Shown: positions 1-7,926 of the stretch, piece after piece
How the letters are laid out: every line of letters begins with the position of its first letter
Position numbering within the stretch: position 1 is the stretch's first letter
Assembly: GCA_034437315.1 (NCBI GenBank)
Contig: DAOTUC010000252.1
Span: 1 to 19,042 of the forward strand
DNA: 19,042 bases
Reading direction: 5' to 3'
Source of the DNA: DSAR01 sp034437315
GTDB taxonomy: Bacteria; Chloroflexota; Anaerolineae; B4-G1
Program-made: the position numbers and the translations under genes
The notes under the pieces: model-generated
Told to the model about the DNA's origin: nothing
Seen by the model: only the letters and a program-made list of their open reading frames with translations
The model's database searches: none

Positions 1-231
1 TACCAGGGGACCATTGAGGTCCAGAAGCGGCCCGGCGAGCCGGACCGGGTGCTGGTCTTGACGGCGGCGGCGGAAGAAGGCGACGATATAGACACAGCGC
101 AAAAGGACTTGCAACAACAAGCGACCGAACTGGTCCGTATAGCCCAGGAAGCCAAGCTGGAATTGACCCAAGCGCGCGCCGCGCTGGAACACACCCTACG
201 GGACGTGACCGTGATTGAAGAAGGAACGTGA
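1..231 (+). CDS. atpC: F1 ATPase epsilon subunit, C-terminal part (partial)
   Basis: The reading frame is open from base 1 and encodes the last 76 residues of a protein that starts upstream of the window. The first residues (TIEVQKRPGEPDRVLVLTA) fit the final strands of the epsilon beta-sandwich. They are followed by a GDDID turn and a long charged helical region, as in the epsilon C-terminal helical hairpin. Epsilon links the gamma shaft to the c-ring and can inhibit ATP hydrolysis. The stop overlaps the GTG start of the next gene (GTGA), so the two are translationally coupled. Position ahead of atpQ-atpB-atpE-atpF-atpA-atpG fits the known N-ATPase order atpDCQRBEFAG; atpD would lie just upstream. 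Identification rests on this fragment plus context, so it is good but not certain. Confidence 0.75.
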   Translation, partial: YQGTIEVQKRPGEPDRVLVLTAAAEEGDDIDTAQKDLQQQATELVRIAQEAKLELTQARAALEHTLRDVTVIEEGT

Positions 232-575
232 GCGATATGGATAACGGGTCGTCTTACGACGAAGCAGACGTCCCATCGGGCGGCAAATCCTCTAAGGCAG
301 CAACAGCCTCTAATTTCGCCCGATTGGCGGCGGATGTGATGACGTTGGCTTGGAACCTGGCCTTCCCTATCGTGGGCGGGGTTCTACTGGGGCGCTACCT
401 GGACGATCGCTTCGGCGAGGACTACACCTGGACCCTGAGCCTGCTCGTGCTGGGCATACTCGTCGCCTTCAGCAACCTGTACACGCTGTACATAGAGCAC
501 GGCCAAGTTAAAGAGTCCAAAGAGAATAACGAGCAAGAACGAGCAAGGGAGGCACAAGATGAAGGGAATCGATAA
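228..575 (+). CDS. atpQ: AtpQ/AtpI-like membrane protein of the alternative F-ATPase
   Basis: A 115-residue protein with a hydrophilic N-terminus, two predicted membrane helices (about residues 38-57 and 66-88) and a charged tail. The segment GVLLGRYLDDRFG followed by a second helix ending in FSNLYTLYI is typical of the ATPase gene1/AtpI family. That family is thought to help insert or assemble the c-ring, possibly with Mg2+ handling. The GTG start at 228 overlaps the atpC stop and has a GAAGAAGGA ribosome site just upstream; ATG at 237 is an alternative. Its 3' end overlaps atpB by 17 bases. In typical N-ATPase operons atpQ is followed by atpR, and here no atpR is present. Confidence 0.8.
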   Translation: MSDMDNGSSYDEADVPSGGKSSKAATASNFARLAADVMTLAWNLAFPIVGGVLLGRYLDDRFGEDYTWTLSLLVLGILVAFSNLYTLYIEHGQVKESKENNEQERAREAQDEGNR

Positions 576-1335
576 ACCAGGCGCGTTGATCCTCCTGATC
601 ATAGTGGTGATAACGATGGGTGTGATTAGCTCTTTCTTGCAAGGCCCCCAAGAGGCTGAAGAAACGCTTGTAACTGAAGAGATCACACCCCACCCGGTTT
701 TCAATCTGGGGCCATTGGTGGTGACCTCCACGGTGATCAACACGTGGATTATGATCGCTTTCATCGGTGTGGTCGCGTTTTTCATCGGTCGCTCATTCCA
801 CGTGCGGCCGGGGCCGGCCCAGAACGCGATTGAGCTATTCATTCGGGCCATCGACGGGCTCATCCGCCAAAACGTGGGCGCTGATGATACGTCTATTTTC
901 TTGCCCCTGATCGCGACGCTGGCCGTATTCGTCGGCGGCTCGAACCTGCTGGGCTTGATACCGGGGTTACATTCCCCGGTGCCGGACATCAACACGCCGG
1001 TGGCGATGGCCTTGATCGTTTTCGTCAGCGTGCCCTACTTCGGCGTCCGTACCCAGGGGCTATGGGGATACCTCAAACATTACGTCCAACCGATCTTTCT
1101 TATGTTGCCCATTGAGATCGCCAGTGAAATCGCCCGCACCTTCTCCCTTACCTTCCGGCTTTTTGGTAATATCCTGGGCGAGGAGATCATCATCGCAATT
1201 CTCTTTATGATCGCGCCCTTTGTCGTCCCGGTGCCGATGATGCTGTTCAGTATCTTTACCGGGCTGTTACAGGCCTATATCTTCACATTGCTCGCCTGCG
1301 TCTACATCGGCGGGGCCGTCAAGGCCCACAGGTGA
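559..1335 (+). CDS. atpB: Fo ATPase subunit a
   Basis: A 258-residue polytopic membrane protein forming the stator half of the ion channel beside the c-ring. Hydrophobic segments lie around residues 8-27, 58-78, 112-135, 147-165, 203-224 and 226-250. The essential stator arginine is visible in LTFRLFGNI as Arg200, equivalent to Arg210 of E. coli subunit a. This is followed by the conserved region QAYIFTLLACVYIG. The start at 559 lies inside the end of atpQ, with GGGAGG upstream, so translation is coupled. The length is normal for the family. Ion specificity cannot be read from this subunit alone. Confidence 0.93.
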   Translation: MKGIDKPGALILLIIVVITMGVISSFLQGPQEAEETLVTEEITPHPVFNLGPLVVTSTVINTWIMIAFIGVVAFFIGRSFHVRPGPAQNAIELFIRAIDGLIRQNVGADDTSIFLPLIATLAVFVGGSNLLGLIPGLHSPVPDINTPVAMALIVFVSVPYFGVRTQGLWGYLKHYVQPIFLMLPIEIASEIARTFSLTFRLFGNILGEEIIIAILFMIAPFVVPVPMMLFSIFTGLLQAYIFTLLACVYIGGAVKAHR

Positions 1336-1367
1336 GCCACGCACATACAAGAATAAGGAGCTTTATC

Positions 1368-1652
1368 ATGGATTGGAGTACATTACCCTGGGATAAGATC
1401 TTCGTCATCGTAACCGTATTGGTAGCCGGGCCGGGCATTATCGTGGGGATCACAATGCCGGCCATCGGTCAGGCCATCGTCGCGCTCAGCGGCCTGCGGG
1501 CCATCAGCCGGCAGCCCGAGGCCGGAGATAGAATCAACAGCATCGTCCTGCTCTCCCTGGCGATGTTGGAGTCGCTGGCCATCTACGTGCTGGCCGTCAT
1601 CCTCATCCTGATCTTTGCAAATCCAATGCGAAACTTCATCCTGGGAAACTAA
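1368..1652 (+). CDS. atpE: Fo ATPase subunit c, with Na+-type ligand positions
   Basis: A 94-residue two-helix proteolipid that forms the rotor ring. The start chosen is ATG 1368, preceded by AAGGAG at 1355; an in-frame GTG at 1332 overlaps atpB but would add a non-hydrophobic extension. The loop contains the family signature RQPEA (residues 48-52). Helix 2 carries the ion-binding carboxylate Glu68 in LESLAIY. Counting from RQPEA, Gln35, Glu68, Ser69 and Tyr73 fall exactly at Ilyobacter tartaricus positions Gln32, Glu65, Ser66 and Tyr70. Residue 70 is Leu where Ilyobacter has Thr67. This favours Na+ coordination, but some N-type rings with similar motifs may carry protons, so the ion is inferred only. 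Confidence 0.93.
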   Translation: MDWSTLPWDKIFVIVTVLVAGPGIIVGITMPAIGQAIVALSGLRAISRQPEAGDRINSIVLLSLAMLESLAIYVLAVILILIFANPMRNFILGN

Positions 1653-1679
1653 CGAAATCGAAAGAAGCACGAGGCAATT

Positions 1680-2429
1680 ATGCTTGATCTGAATTTAAGC
1701 ACGATCCTATTGGAAATGGCCAATTTCTTCATCCTGGCCTACATCCTCATGCGCTTCATCATCAGACCGCTGCAAGCTGTGCTGGCGAAACGGGCGCAGG
1801 AAACGACCCGGCAACTGGACGCCGCCGACGCCGCCCGGCGAGAGGCAGAGGCGCTGCGGGTGGACTATGAGCAAAAACAAGAAAATCTTGAGGCTGAGAT
1901 CGCGACGCGCAAGAATGAAGCCCGGATCGTGGTGGAACAGACGCGCCAGCAGATGCTCCAGGAAGTCCAGGCCCAGATTGAGGCCCTGGACCACCAGGCC
2001 GAGGAGGCGCTCAAGCGGAAGCGGGCCGAGGCGCTTCAACAACACCGCGCCGAGATCGGGGCGTTGGCCGCCCAGATGGTCGAACAGACCATCACCGACG
2101 TCCAGACGACAGCGTTGCAGCAAGCTTATATGGACTGCTTCCTGGAACAACTGCGCCACGTCAATCTCGTCACGCACATCGACGCCAGCGCCTCCGATGA
2201 GGAAATCGTCGCCGAGGTGACCTCGGCGACCCCCTTGACCGAGACCGATCAAGCCCGTCTTGCCGCGATTCTGGATACGGCGCCTGCCCGCACGCTCTCT
2301 TTAGCCTACCAGGTCGATCCGGCGTTGGTCGTCGGCGCTGTGCTGCGCCTGGAGGATGTGCGCATTGATGGCAGCCTGCACGGCCAGGTTTTGCAGTTAC
2401 AAAAACGTTACCAGGAAAACGCACAATGA
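1680..2429 (+). CDS. atpF: Fo ATPase subunit b with fused delta-like C-terminus
   Basis: A 249-residue peripheral-stalk protein. Residues 8-27 form the single membrane anchor, and about 35-165 are a long charged coiled coil. The C-terminal 178-243 resembles the end of delta/OSCP: EVTSATPLTETDQ, then VDPALVVGAVLRLEDVRIDG. No separate atpH is present between atpE and atpG, so this protein probably supplies both the stator arm and the cap on alpha. Normal b subunits have about 160 residues, whereas this length matches the alternative-ATPase b family. ATG 1680 follows a GAGG site, and the stop overlaps the atpA start (ATGA at 2426). Confidence 0.92.
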   Translation: MLDLNLSTILLEMANFFILAYILMRFIIRPLQAVLAKRAQETTRQLDAADAARREAEALRVDYEQKQENLEAEIATRKNEARIVVEQTRQQMLQEVQAQIEALDHQAEEALKRKRAEALQQHRAEIGALAAQMVEQTITDVQTTALQQAYMDCFLEQLRHVNLVTHIDASASDEEIVAEVTSATPLTETDQARLAAILDTAPARTLSLAYQVDPALVVGAVLRLEDVRIDGSLHGQVLQLQKRYQENAQ

Positions 2430-4102
2430 GAATGCCCGAGGCCCTACCGATAAGGGAAACAGCGCCCCAGGAGGAACAAGAGCCGTTGCACACGGCTGAC
2501 GTCCTCCAGAGCATTGAGCGCTTGGTCAAGAAGAAACGCCAGCAAATCCACAACCTCAGCGAGTATGGGGATATGGATACCGCGAAGAACATTCAAGACC
2601 TGCGATCACTCGTCGCTCGTTTTGGTTACCGGCTGCTGGCCCAAAGTGTAGGGATGGTCAGGCAGGTGGGCGATGGCGTCGCGCTCGTATCGGGACTGCA
2701 TGGGGTCATGGTCAACGAACTCGTCGTTTTTCCCGATGGCACCTACGGCCTGGCGATGGATCTGGACGAGCACTACGTGGGATGCGTGCTCCTGAGCGCC
2801 GGTGAAGGGGTCCAGGCAGGCGACGTCGTGTATGAAACGGGTCGCGTGGTCGACGTCCCGGTGGGCGAGGCGCTCCTGGGAAGGGTCGTCAACGCCATCG
2901 GGCAGCCCATCGACGATCAGGGCCCGCTAGAGACCGACTCCCGCCATCCCATCGAGTACCCGGCGCCGGGCTTCGTGCAACGCACGCCCATCGACCAACC
3001 CCTGCAAACCGGTACCAAGGCCATCGATTCGATCATCCCGCTGGGCCGTGGCCAACGGGAGTTGATCATCGGCGACCGGCAGACCGGCAAGTCGGCCATC
3101 GCCATCGACGCCGTCATCAATCAGCAGGACCAGGGGGTCAAGTGCGTCTACGTCTGCATCGGCCAGAAGATGTCGACCGTTGCGCAGATCGTGCAGGCCT
3201 TCCGGGAGCATAATGCCCTCGACTACACCGTCGTGGTCGCCGCCAGCGCCGAGGCCTCCCCCTCGATGAGCTACTTGGCGCCTTACGCCGGTTGCGCGAT
3301 AGCCGAGCACTTCATGCATAAGGGGCAGGACGTCCTGATCATCTACGATGACCTGTCGAAACACGCCGTGGCGTACCGGCAGCTATCACTCCTGTTGGAG
3401 CGACCGGCGGGCCGAGAAGCCTATCCCGGCGACGTCTTTTACCTCCACTCCCGGCTGCTGGAGCGCTCGGCACGGCTATCCAAGGAATACGGCGGCGGCA
3501 GCATGACCGCCCTGCCCATCGTCGAGACCCAGGCCGGAAACATCTCCGCCTACATCCCGACCAACCTGATCTCGATCACCGACGGCCAGATCTACCTCAG
3601 CGCCAAGCTCTTCGACGAGGGCGTTCACCCGGCCATCGACATCGGGCTATCGGTCTCCCGGGTGGGCGGCGCCGCCCAGAACGACGCCATGCGGGCCGTA
3701 TCGCGGAACCTGGCCCTGGACGTCGCTCAATACCTGGAACTGCGGGTCTTCTCGCGTTTTGGCACCGAACTGGACCCGGAGACGCGGCGCCAACTCGCCC
3801 GGGGAGAACGAGTGCGGGCTGTACTGACCCAGCCTCAGTTCGAACCCCTGCCCGTGGCGCACCAGGTGGCGATCATCTACGCAGCGGCCCAGGGCTACCT
3901 TGACGACGTCCCTGTTGACCAGGCGCTTGAGTTCGAGGCGCACTTCCTCCAATATCTTCAAAGACATTACGCCGGGCTACTGGTTGAGTTTGCGGCCGGT
4001 CACTGGCGACAAGCGCTGGAGGACGATCTCCAGCAGGCATTGAAGCGCTTCCAAACTCGTGTGATGGATTGGGAAGAATTTACAGAGCCCGCCGGAGATT
4101 GA
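2426..4102 (+). CDS. atpA: F1 ATPase alpha subunit, alternative (N-type)
   Basis: A 558-residue alpha subunit. The Walker A motif GDRQTGKS is at residues 216-223, Walker B-like LIIYDDL is at 304-310, and the arginine finger sits in SVSRVGG (Arg412). The N-terminal 60 residues are charged and differ from ordinary alpha N-termini; the C-terminus after 505 is also extended. Both are consistent with the alternative alpha family. Alpha binds non-catalytic nucleotide and contributes the arginine finger to the beta catalytic site. ATG 2426 overlaps the atpF stop; ATG 2432 is only two codons further, so the exact start is uncertain by those codons. The beta subunit should be encoded upstream of the window. 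Confidence 0.95.
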   Translation: MRMPEALPIRETAPQEEQEPLHTADVLQSIERLVKKKRQQIHNLSEYGDMDTAKNIQDLRSLVARFGYRLLAQSVGMVRQVGDGVALVSGLHGVMVNELVVFPDGTYGLAMDLDEHYVGCVLLSAGEGVQAGDVVYETGRVVDVPVGEALLGRVVNAIGQPIDDQGPLETDSRHPIEYPAPGFVQRTPIDQPLQTGTKAIDSIIPLGRGQRELIIGDRQTGKSAIAIDAVINQQDQGVKCVYVCIGQKMSTVAQIVQAFREHNALDYTVVVAASAEASPSMSYLAPYAGCAIAEHFMHKGQDVLIIYDDLSKHAVAYRQLSLLLERPAGREAYPGDVFYLHSRLLERSARLSKEYGGGSMTALPIVETQAGNISAYIPTNLISITDGQIYLSAKLFDEGVHPAIDIGLSVSRVGGAAQNDAMRAVSRNLALDVAQYLELRVFSRFGTELDPETRRQLARGERVRAVLTQPQFEPLPVAHQVAIIYAAAQGYLDDVPVDQALEFEAHFLQYLQRHYAGLLVEFAAGHWRQALEDDLQQALKRFQTRVMDWEEFTEPAGD

Positions 4103-4106
4103 ACGT

Positions 4107-5021
4107 ATGCAGACGCTCACCGAAATAGAGACCCGTCTCGAGGGTATGGAAGACATCCGGCACCTGCTTCGCTCTATCCGGGCAATGTCGGCCATTCGCT
4201 GGCGGCGCGCCCGGAGCCACCTGCGTGCGGCCCAGACCTACGCCAACGCTGTCGACGAGCAACTGGGGCTAATCCTAGCGCTGGAATCGAGCGCCAACGC
4301 CTGGCGCCATCGGGAAGCGTCCGCTCCAGGTTCGTCACCCGGAGGCGGGGACATCGGGTTGATCACGCTGACCTCCGACCGGGGGCTGTGCGGCGCCTTT
4401 AACAGCGGCCTGGTTAGCCAGGCCCTGGACCTCACCCGGCGCTGGCGTAGACAGGGCCGCCGGGTCAAGATCATCTCCTTGGGCGGGTACGGTGAGCGAT
4501 TGTTCCGCGAGGCCGGATGTGAGATCTTGCACACAGAGCGCTTCCCGCTGTCCCACGCGGTCTCGTTCGTCGCGGCGCGGGACGTCATCACCCGGATCAA
4601 GGCGTTCTACGAATCGGGAGCCATCGGAGAGCTGTTTCTGCTGCACAACAAGTTCGTCTCTTTCGGCAGCTACGAGGGGGTAGTGATGCGCTTGCTCCCT
4701 CCGGACCTGACGCAAATCACCTTCCAATCACGTCCAATACCCGAGGGCTTGATTCTCGGCAGCAAGCGCCAGGCGCTCCAACAATTCCTCCTGTGGGAAC
4801 ACCTGGCTACCCGGCTCTACCTGGCCCTGATCGAGTCGATGGTCAGCGAGCACGGCGCCCGATTGCAAACGATGGATGCGGCCATCAACAATCTCGACGA
4901 GCGCATGGCGGCGCTGGAACTCCGCTATCACGCCATCCGCCAGGAGCACATTACCGAAGAGGTCCTGGAGGTGCAGAGCAATATTCGGAGCAGGGGCGTC
5001 AAGACTCGCGCAGGGCGATGA
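4107..5021 (+). CDS. atpG: F1 ATPase gamma subunit, last gene of the N-ATPase operon
   Basis: A 304-residue central-shaft subunit. The N-terminal helix has the gamma pattern IRHLLRSIRAMSAIRWRRAR. The core contains ITLTSDRGLCGAFNSGLV (about residues 85-105), the most conserved gamma segment. The C-terminal helix shows SEHGARLQTMDAAINNLDE and ITEEVLEVQSN. It starts four bases after atpA. Being last matches the N-ATPase order ending in AG. Its last 23 bases overlap, in antisense, the 3' end of a decayed methyltransferase gene on the other strand. No clear intrinsic terminator is visible after the stop. Confidence 0.94.
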   Translation: MQTLTEIETRLEGMEDIRHLLRSIRAMSAIRWRRARSHLRAAQTYANAVDEQLGLILALESSANAWRHREASAPGSSPGGGDIGLITLTSDRGLCGAFNSGLVSQALDLTRRWRRQGRRVKIISLGGYGERLFREAGCEILHTERFPLSHAVSFVAARDVITRIKAFYESGAIGELFLLHNKFVSFGSYEGVVMRLLPPDLTQITFQSRPIPEGLILGSKRQALQQFLLWEHLATRLYLALIESMVSEHGARLQTMDAAINNLDERMAALELRYHAIRQEHITEEVLEVQSNIRSRGVKTRAGR

Positions 5022-5404
5022 AGACGCCGGCCGCCTTGGCGACCCGGTAAACGCCCGCCTCTTCGATCTGGCGCTCAATCTGCCGCTCGACCTGGGCCAT
5101 CAAGCACTCCCACGCCAACCCCTCAGGGAGCAGCGGCGCGTAGGCGAGGCGCAAGCTGTCGACGTAGGCCGCCGCCGGGGCCGCCTCCGGGAAGACGTAG
5201 CCGGGCGTTGACCGGCGCGACGTAGGCCCCCGAACCGCACCCGACGTCTAATACAACTTCGTCCCCGCGCCATGGAACGCGATCGACCACCCAGGCGGGG
5301 AAATCGACCGGGGGCTGGGTGTACCGTTCGTGAGTTCGAATGCGCACTTGCAGCGGCCCTTCGTTGGCGTACATCCGGGCGGCGATGGTCTGCTCCTCAT
5401 TCAA
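4999..5404 (-). pseudogene. Class I SAM-dependent methyltransferase, internally deleted and frameshifted
   Basis: The N-terminal part (from TTG 5404, after GAGGAGG) reads NEEQTIAARMYANEGPL, then VVLDVGCGSGAYV, a clear SAM-binding motif I. After about 5215 this frame becomes low-complexity Arg/Gly/Pro and stops at 5123. Another frame resumes with GYVFPEAAPAAAYVDSLRLA and ends IEEAGVYRVAKAAGVFIAL at the stop 4999-5001, as a C-terminus of the same family would. Together only about 130 codons remain, against roughly 250-280 for such enzymes. The motif II-III region is therefore missing, probably by a deletion near 5205-5225 that also shifted the frame. The start overlaps the upstream GNAT stop, so it was once the last gene of that operon. 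Confidence 0.8.
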
Positions 5405-6269
5405 ATGCGTCCTCCTCGACGGGGCGGTAGATGGCATAGTCGAAGACGTGCTCGAAACCGAACTGCCGGTAGAGCGGGTATCCCTTGGGCCCGGCGGTGA
5501 GGGCGATCACGTCGTGGCCTCGGACGGCGGCGTCGGAGAGGATGCGGTTCAGGATGGCCTTGCCCAGCCCGTGACGCCCCCACTCGGGCAGCGTGGCCAT
5601 GATGTAAACGCCGGGCAAGCCGTAGCCCATGATCAGCGCGCCGATGGCGGCTGTGGGGCCGCCATTCAACCGGGCCATGTAGAGCCGGGCCGGATCCCCG
5701 CGCAACCAATTCTCGGCCATAGACTCGAAGTAGTCCAGGGCGACCCCCGGCGGGAAATTAAAGGCGATCCGGCGAATCGTGCTGGCGGCCTGCAAATCCT
5801 CTATGCAATCCGCCAGCCAGACCTCGGCGGCGGGGTTGAGTTCCGGGGTTTCAATCGCCGGTAAGGGCGCCGCCATCGCCGGCAGGGTGGGCGGGTCGAA
5901 GCCCATACCGTGTCGTGCGAGATGCCGGCCGATGTCGCGGGGGCGGGGATTGGGGCCGATCCACCAATACCACGGGACGCCGCGCTCGGCGAAGAATCGT
6001 TGGACCGCCTGGATCTCGGCGGCGATGATCGTCTCGTCGGCGACGGGCGGATAGTCGCTGCCCAGGGCCAGGTTGAGGAGCGAGACCTCCAGGCCGCTGG
6101 AGCCAGCCGTGACGCCCAGCCCGTCGAAGCGGGCGGCCCGGGGGTAGCGGGTGGGCAACCACGATTGGACCGCTTTCGTGTGCTGGTCGGTCAGGCGGAT
6201 GACGTCGGCCGGAGACTTGTCCAGCCGAGCTTCGATGATTTCCGGTGTTGCGCGTTCGAATTGATTCAC
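5397..6269 (-). CDS. GNAT-family N-acetyltransferase
   Basis: A 290-residue protein with a C-terminal GNAT domain (about 148-283). The acetyl-CoA loop region is VYIMATLPEWGRHGLGKAIL (221-240), followed by the closing strand-helix PLYRQFGFEHVFDYAIYRP. The N-terminal half (WYWWIGPNPRP, then HLARHGMGF) resembles a degenerate second GNAT fold, a layout common in such proteins. The substrate is unknown. GTG 6269 overlaps the Doc stop (GTGA), and an AGGT site precedes it. GC content rises here compared with the Doc gene upstream, so it may be the native resident into which transcription from the acquired module now reads. Confidence 0.85.
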   Translation of the reverse strand: MNQFERATPEIIEARLDKSPADVIRLTDQHTKAVQSWLPTRYPRAARFDGLGVTAGSSGLEVSLLNLALGSDYPPVADETIIAAEIQAVQRFFAERGVPWYWWIGPNPRPRDIGRHLARHGMGFDPPTLPAMAAPLPAIETPELNPAAEVWLADCIEDLQAASTIRRIAFNFPPGVALDYFESMAENWLRGDPARLYMARLNGGPTAAIGALIMGYGLPGVYIMATLPEWGRHGLGKAILNRILSDAAVRGHDVIALTAGPKGYPLYRQFGFEHVFDYAIYRPVEEDAFE

Positions 6270-6709
6270 GTTGACCTCGCTTTGGATTTATTTAAGTGAG
6301 GTGGGTTGGGTTCTGTTCTATCTGTAACCCATTCTACGAATTCGTCGAATGAGACGCGATCATTAGCGATAGCTACGGCCATTCTGATGACATCTCGATC
6401 AATTCGCATCATATAGCCATTTAAATCCAAGAAAAGTCGGCATACTTCCATACCGGTACGCTTGTTGCCATCATGGAAGACGTGGCTCCTAATGATCCTC
6501 CAACAAAGCGCCGCGGCTTTTTCAGTCAATGTAGGATACAGATCTCGACCAAAAAGAGAACCCTGGATTGCTTCTAACACGTGCTCAAGCGATCCAGGGT
6601 TCCCTAAGTTCTCGTCAGCTTCAACGAAGAAGCCACCGAATGTCGTAATCATCGCGTGATTGACAGCTACAATGTCAGCAATAGTTAACGTCTTGAAAGC
6701 TCTGCCCAT
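6266..6709 (-). CDS. doc: Doc/Fic-family toxin (death-on-curing type)
   Basis: A 147-residue single-domain Fic-fold protein. The active-site loop HVFHDGNKR (residues 76-84) matches the Doc form HxFx[DE][AG]NKR rather than the classical Fic form ending GNGR. Known Doc proteins phosphorylate elongation factor Tu and stop translation. The residues around it (RMEVCRLFLDLNGY-type helix, LTIADIVAVNHAMI near the start) also fit Doc. The gene overlaps the 3' end of the small upstream gene by 25 bases and has no obvious Shine-Dalgarno site, suggesting translation coupled to that gene, as in toxin-antitoxin pairs. All motif residues are intact, so activity is plausible. Confidence 0.88.
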   Translation of the reverse strand: MGRAFKTLTIADIVAVNHAMITTFGGFFVEADENLGNPGSLEHVLEAIQGSLFGRDLYPTLTEKAAALCWRIIRSHVFHDGNKRTGMEVCRLFLDLNGYMMRIDRDVIRMAVAIANDRVSFDEFVEWVTDRTEPNPPHLNKSKARST

Positions 6710-7005
6710 ACATCGGCGTTCTCTACCAGGCTGCGTTGCAGGCTTTTCATTATTTCAGGACGAAGTTGTCTGTGTTGTATGGAACCCTGATGGTCACGCC
6801 ATATCGCATCGTTAGGCCCCCATACGCTCGATAACGCAGGGTTTGGGTTGGTACGACGATCAGGGCTATAAGATACGGTTTCGTTAAGCTTGGGAACGAC
6901 GTAAATGGTCGGTGTATACGACATAATCTCTCGGACGATGTGTCGTTCAGAACAGAGGTTCCTGCTATCGGAATCACGGTTTATCACGTCTGAGATGATT
7001 GTCAT
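6685..7005 (-). CDS. Small protein, candidate antitoxin of the Doc toxin
   Basis: A 106-residue protein I do not recognise. No Phd, AbrB or helix-turn-helix domain is evident. The middle is Pro/Asn-rich (PDRRTNPNPALSSVWG) and the end is an amphipathic helix (PEIMKSLQRSLVENADVWAEL) that could cover the toxin, as antitoxin C-termini do. A very strong AAGGAGGTGA site overlaps the stop of the Ntn hydrolase gene. ATG 7005 has better spacing than the adjacent ATG 7008, so 7005 was chosen. Its position directly before and overlapping doc, with much stronger initiation than doc, is the antitoxin-first arrangement. The function is inferred from context only. Confidence 0.6.
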   Translation of the reverse strand: MTIISDVINRDSDSRNLCSERHIVREIMSYTPTIYVVPKLNETVSYSPDRRTNPNPALSSVWGPNDAIWRDHQGSIQHRQLRPEIMKSLQRSLVENADVWAELSRR

Positions 7006-7016
7006 CATTCACCTCC

Positions 7017-7892
7017 TTAAATCGTCCGGATTTCAAAGTCTGTATCTGTTACGAACTCAAATCCCTTATCACGCTGGACAACGCCTATACGAACGTTTCC
7101 ACCACACGTGGGAGCGCCTATGACAAACTTGGTTTGATTGATCATAATGTCTAAGCAGAATTTGACGTAGTCAATGCCCTCTTGCAAGGGCATGCCGCCC
7201 CACGGGATAACGTACTCGGCCGATTGAACGATGGCTTTAATCTTTTCTGATAGTTCATCGTCCATTTTTACGTCATAATGATCGAGAAAGGCCTGGATTA
7301 TAGAATCTAGATGTCCAAAGGAGAAGCCCTTGTGGAAGCGACGGATTCCTTCTACTTGACCCCGCCAACTGCTGCCAAAGTCACCAGGTACCCGTGTTTG
7401 TGTGACTCCATCTTCAGCACTGTTCGCGTGAACAGAAACGTCCCAAAGTTCACAAAGATATTGATCAGGACTGAAACCTCCTACCATTAATCCTAGTCCT
7501 GGCCGATGCTCTGGGATAATTTCGTCAAATGGCTTACCATGCTCTTGCTCTAAAACAGCAGCAAACGTGTCCTGATACTTTTTGTTGAAGAAAGACCATA
7601 ACTCTGTAGATATTTTATGAATCGACCAGTCCTGCACCTCGGTCTCGGTACATTTGTGTTCAAACTCCCTGATGTAGCTGTCGATTGTGCGTGATTTAAG
7701 TACTGCTATACCATATGTGGCAATCCCTAATGGCAGTTCATGAAGAGGGAACAATTTTTCTGCGTCGTTATAGACTTTCACGATTCCATTTTGTGGTCCA
7801 GTAGGCGTGTCAACCGCGCCGTGAATGGTAAGGGCACTATCGACGCCCATAACGACACCATCAGCTAAATTACAGGCCACTGCTATTGTCAC
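7017..7892 (-). CDS. Proteasome-like Ntn hydrolase
   Basis: A 291-residue protein whose N-terminus MTIAVACNLADGVVMGVDSA follows the proteasome-beta/HslV pattern. With Thr2 exposed after Met removal as Thr1, the aspartate of GVDS falls at 17, the canonical Asp17. A lysine in NDAEKLFPL is the likely Lys33 equivalent after a longer loop. LPLGIATYG and GLGLMVGGFSPDQYLCELWDV match further core strands. It is longer than HslV (about 175) and differs from Anbu as I remember it, so it may be a separate branch. GTG 7892 is preceded by GAGGAG. It ends about 11 bases before the small protein and Doc genes. No ATPase partner is visible. The protease role is inferred. Confidence 0.72.
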   Translation of the reverse strand: MTIAVACNLADGVVMGVDSALTIHGAVDTPTGPQNGIVKVYNDAEKLFPLHELPLGIATYGIAVLKSRTIDSYIREFEHKCTETEVQDWSIHKISTELWSFFNKKYQDTFAAVLEQEHGKPFDEIIPEHRPGLGLMVGGFSPDQYLCELWDVSVHANSAEDGVTQTRVPGDFGSSWRGQVEGIRRFHKGFSFGHLDSIIQAFLDHYDVKMDDELSEKIKAIVQSAEYVIPWGGMPLQEGIDYVKFCLDIMINQTKFVIGAPTCGGNVRIGVVQRDKGFEFVTDTDFEIRTI

Positions 7893-7926
7893 AGCTATGC
7901 TCCTCAGAAGAATCTAGTTCAGTTGT

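Noticed and set aside
384..995. 203-codon minus-strand ORF over atpQ/atpB
   Set aside because: It lies wholly over well-supported plus-strand ATPase genes and has no family features.
1332..1367. GTG start for subunit c
   Set aside because: It adds a polar extension not seen in c subunits, and ATG 1368 has a proper ribosome site.
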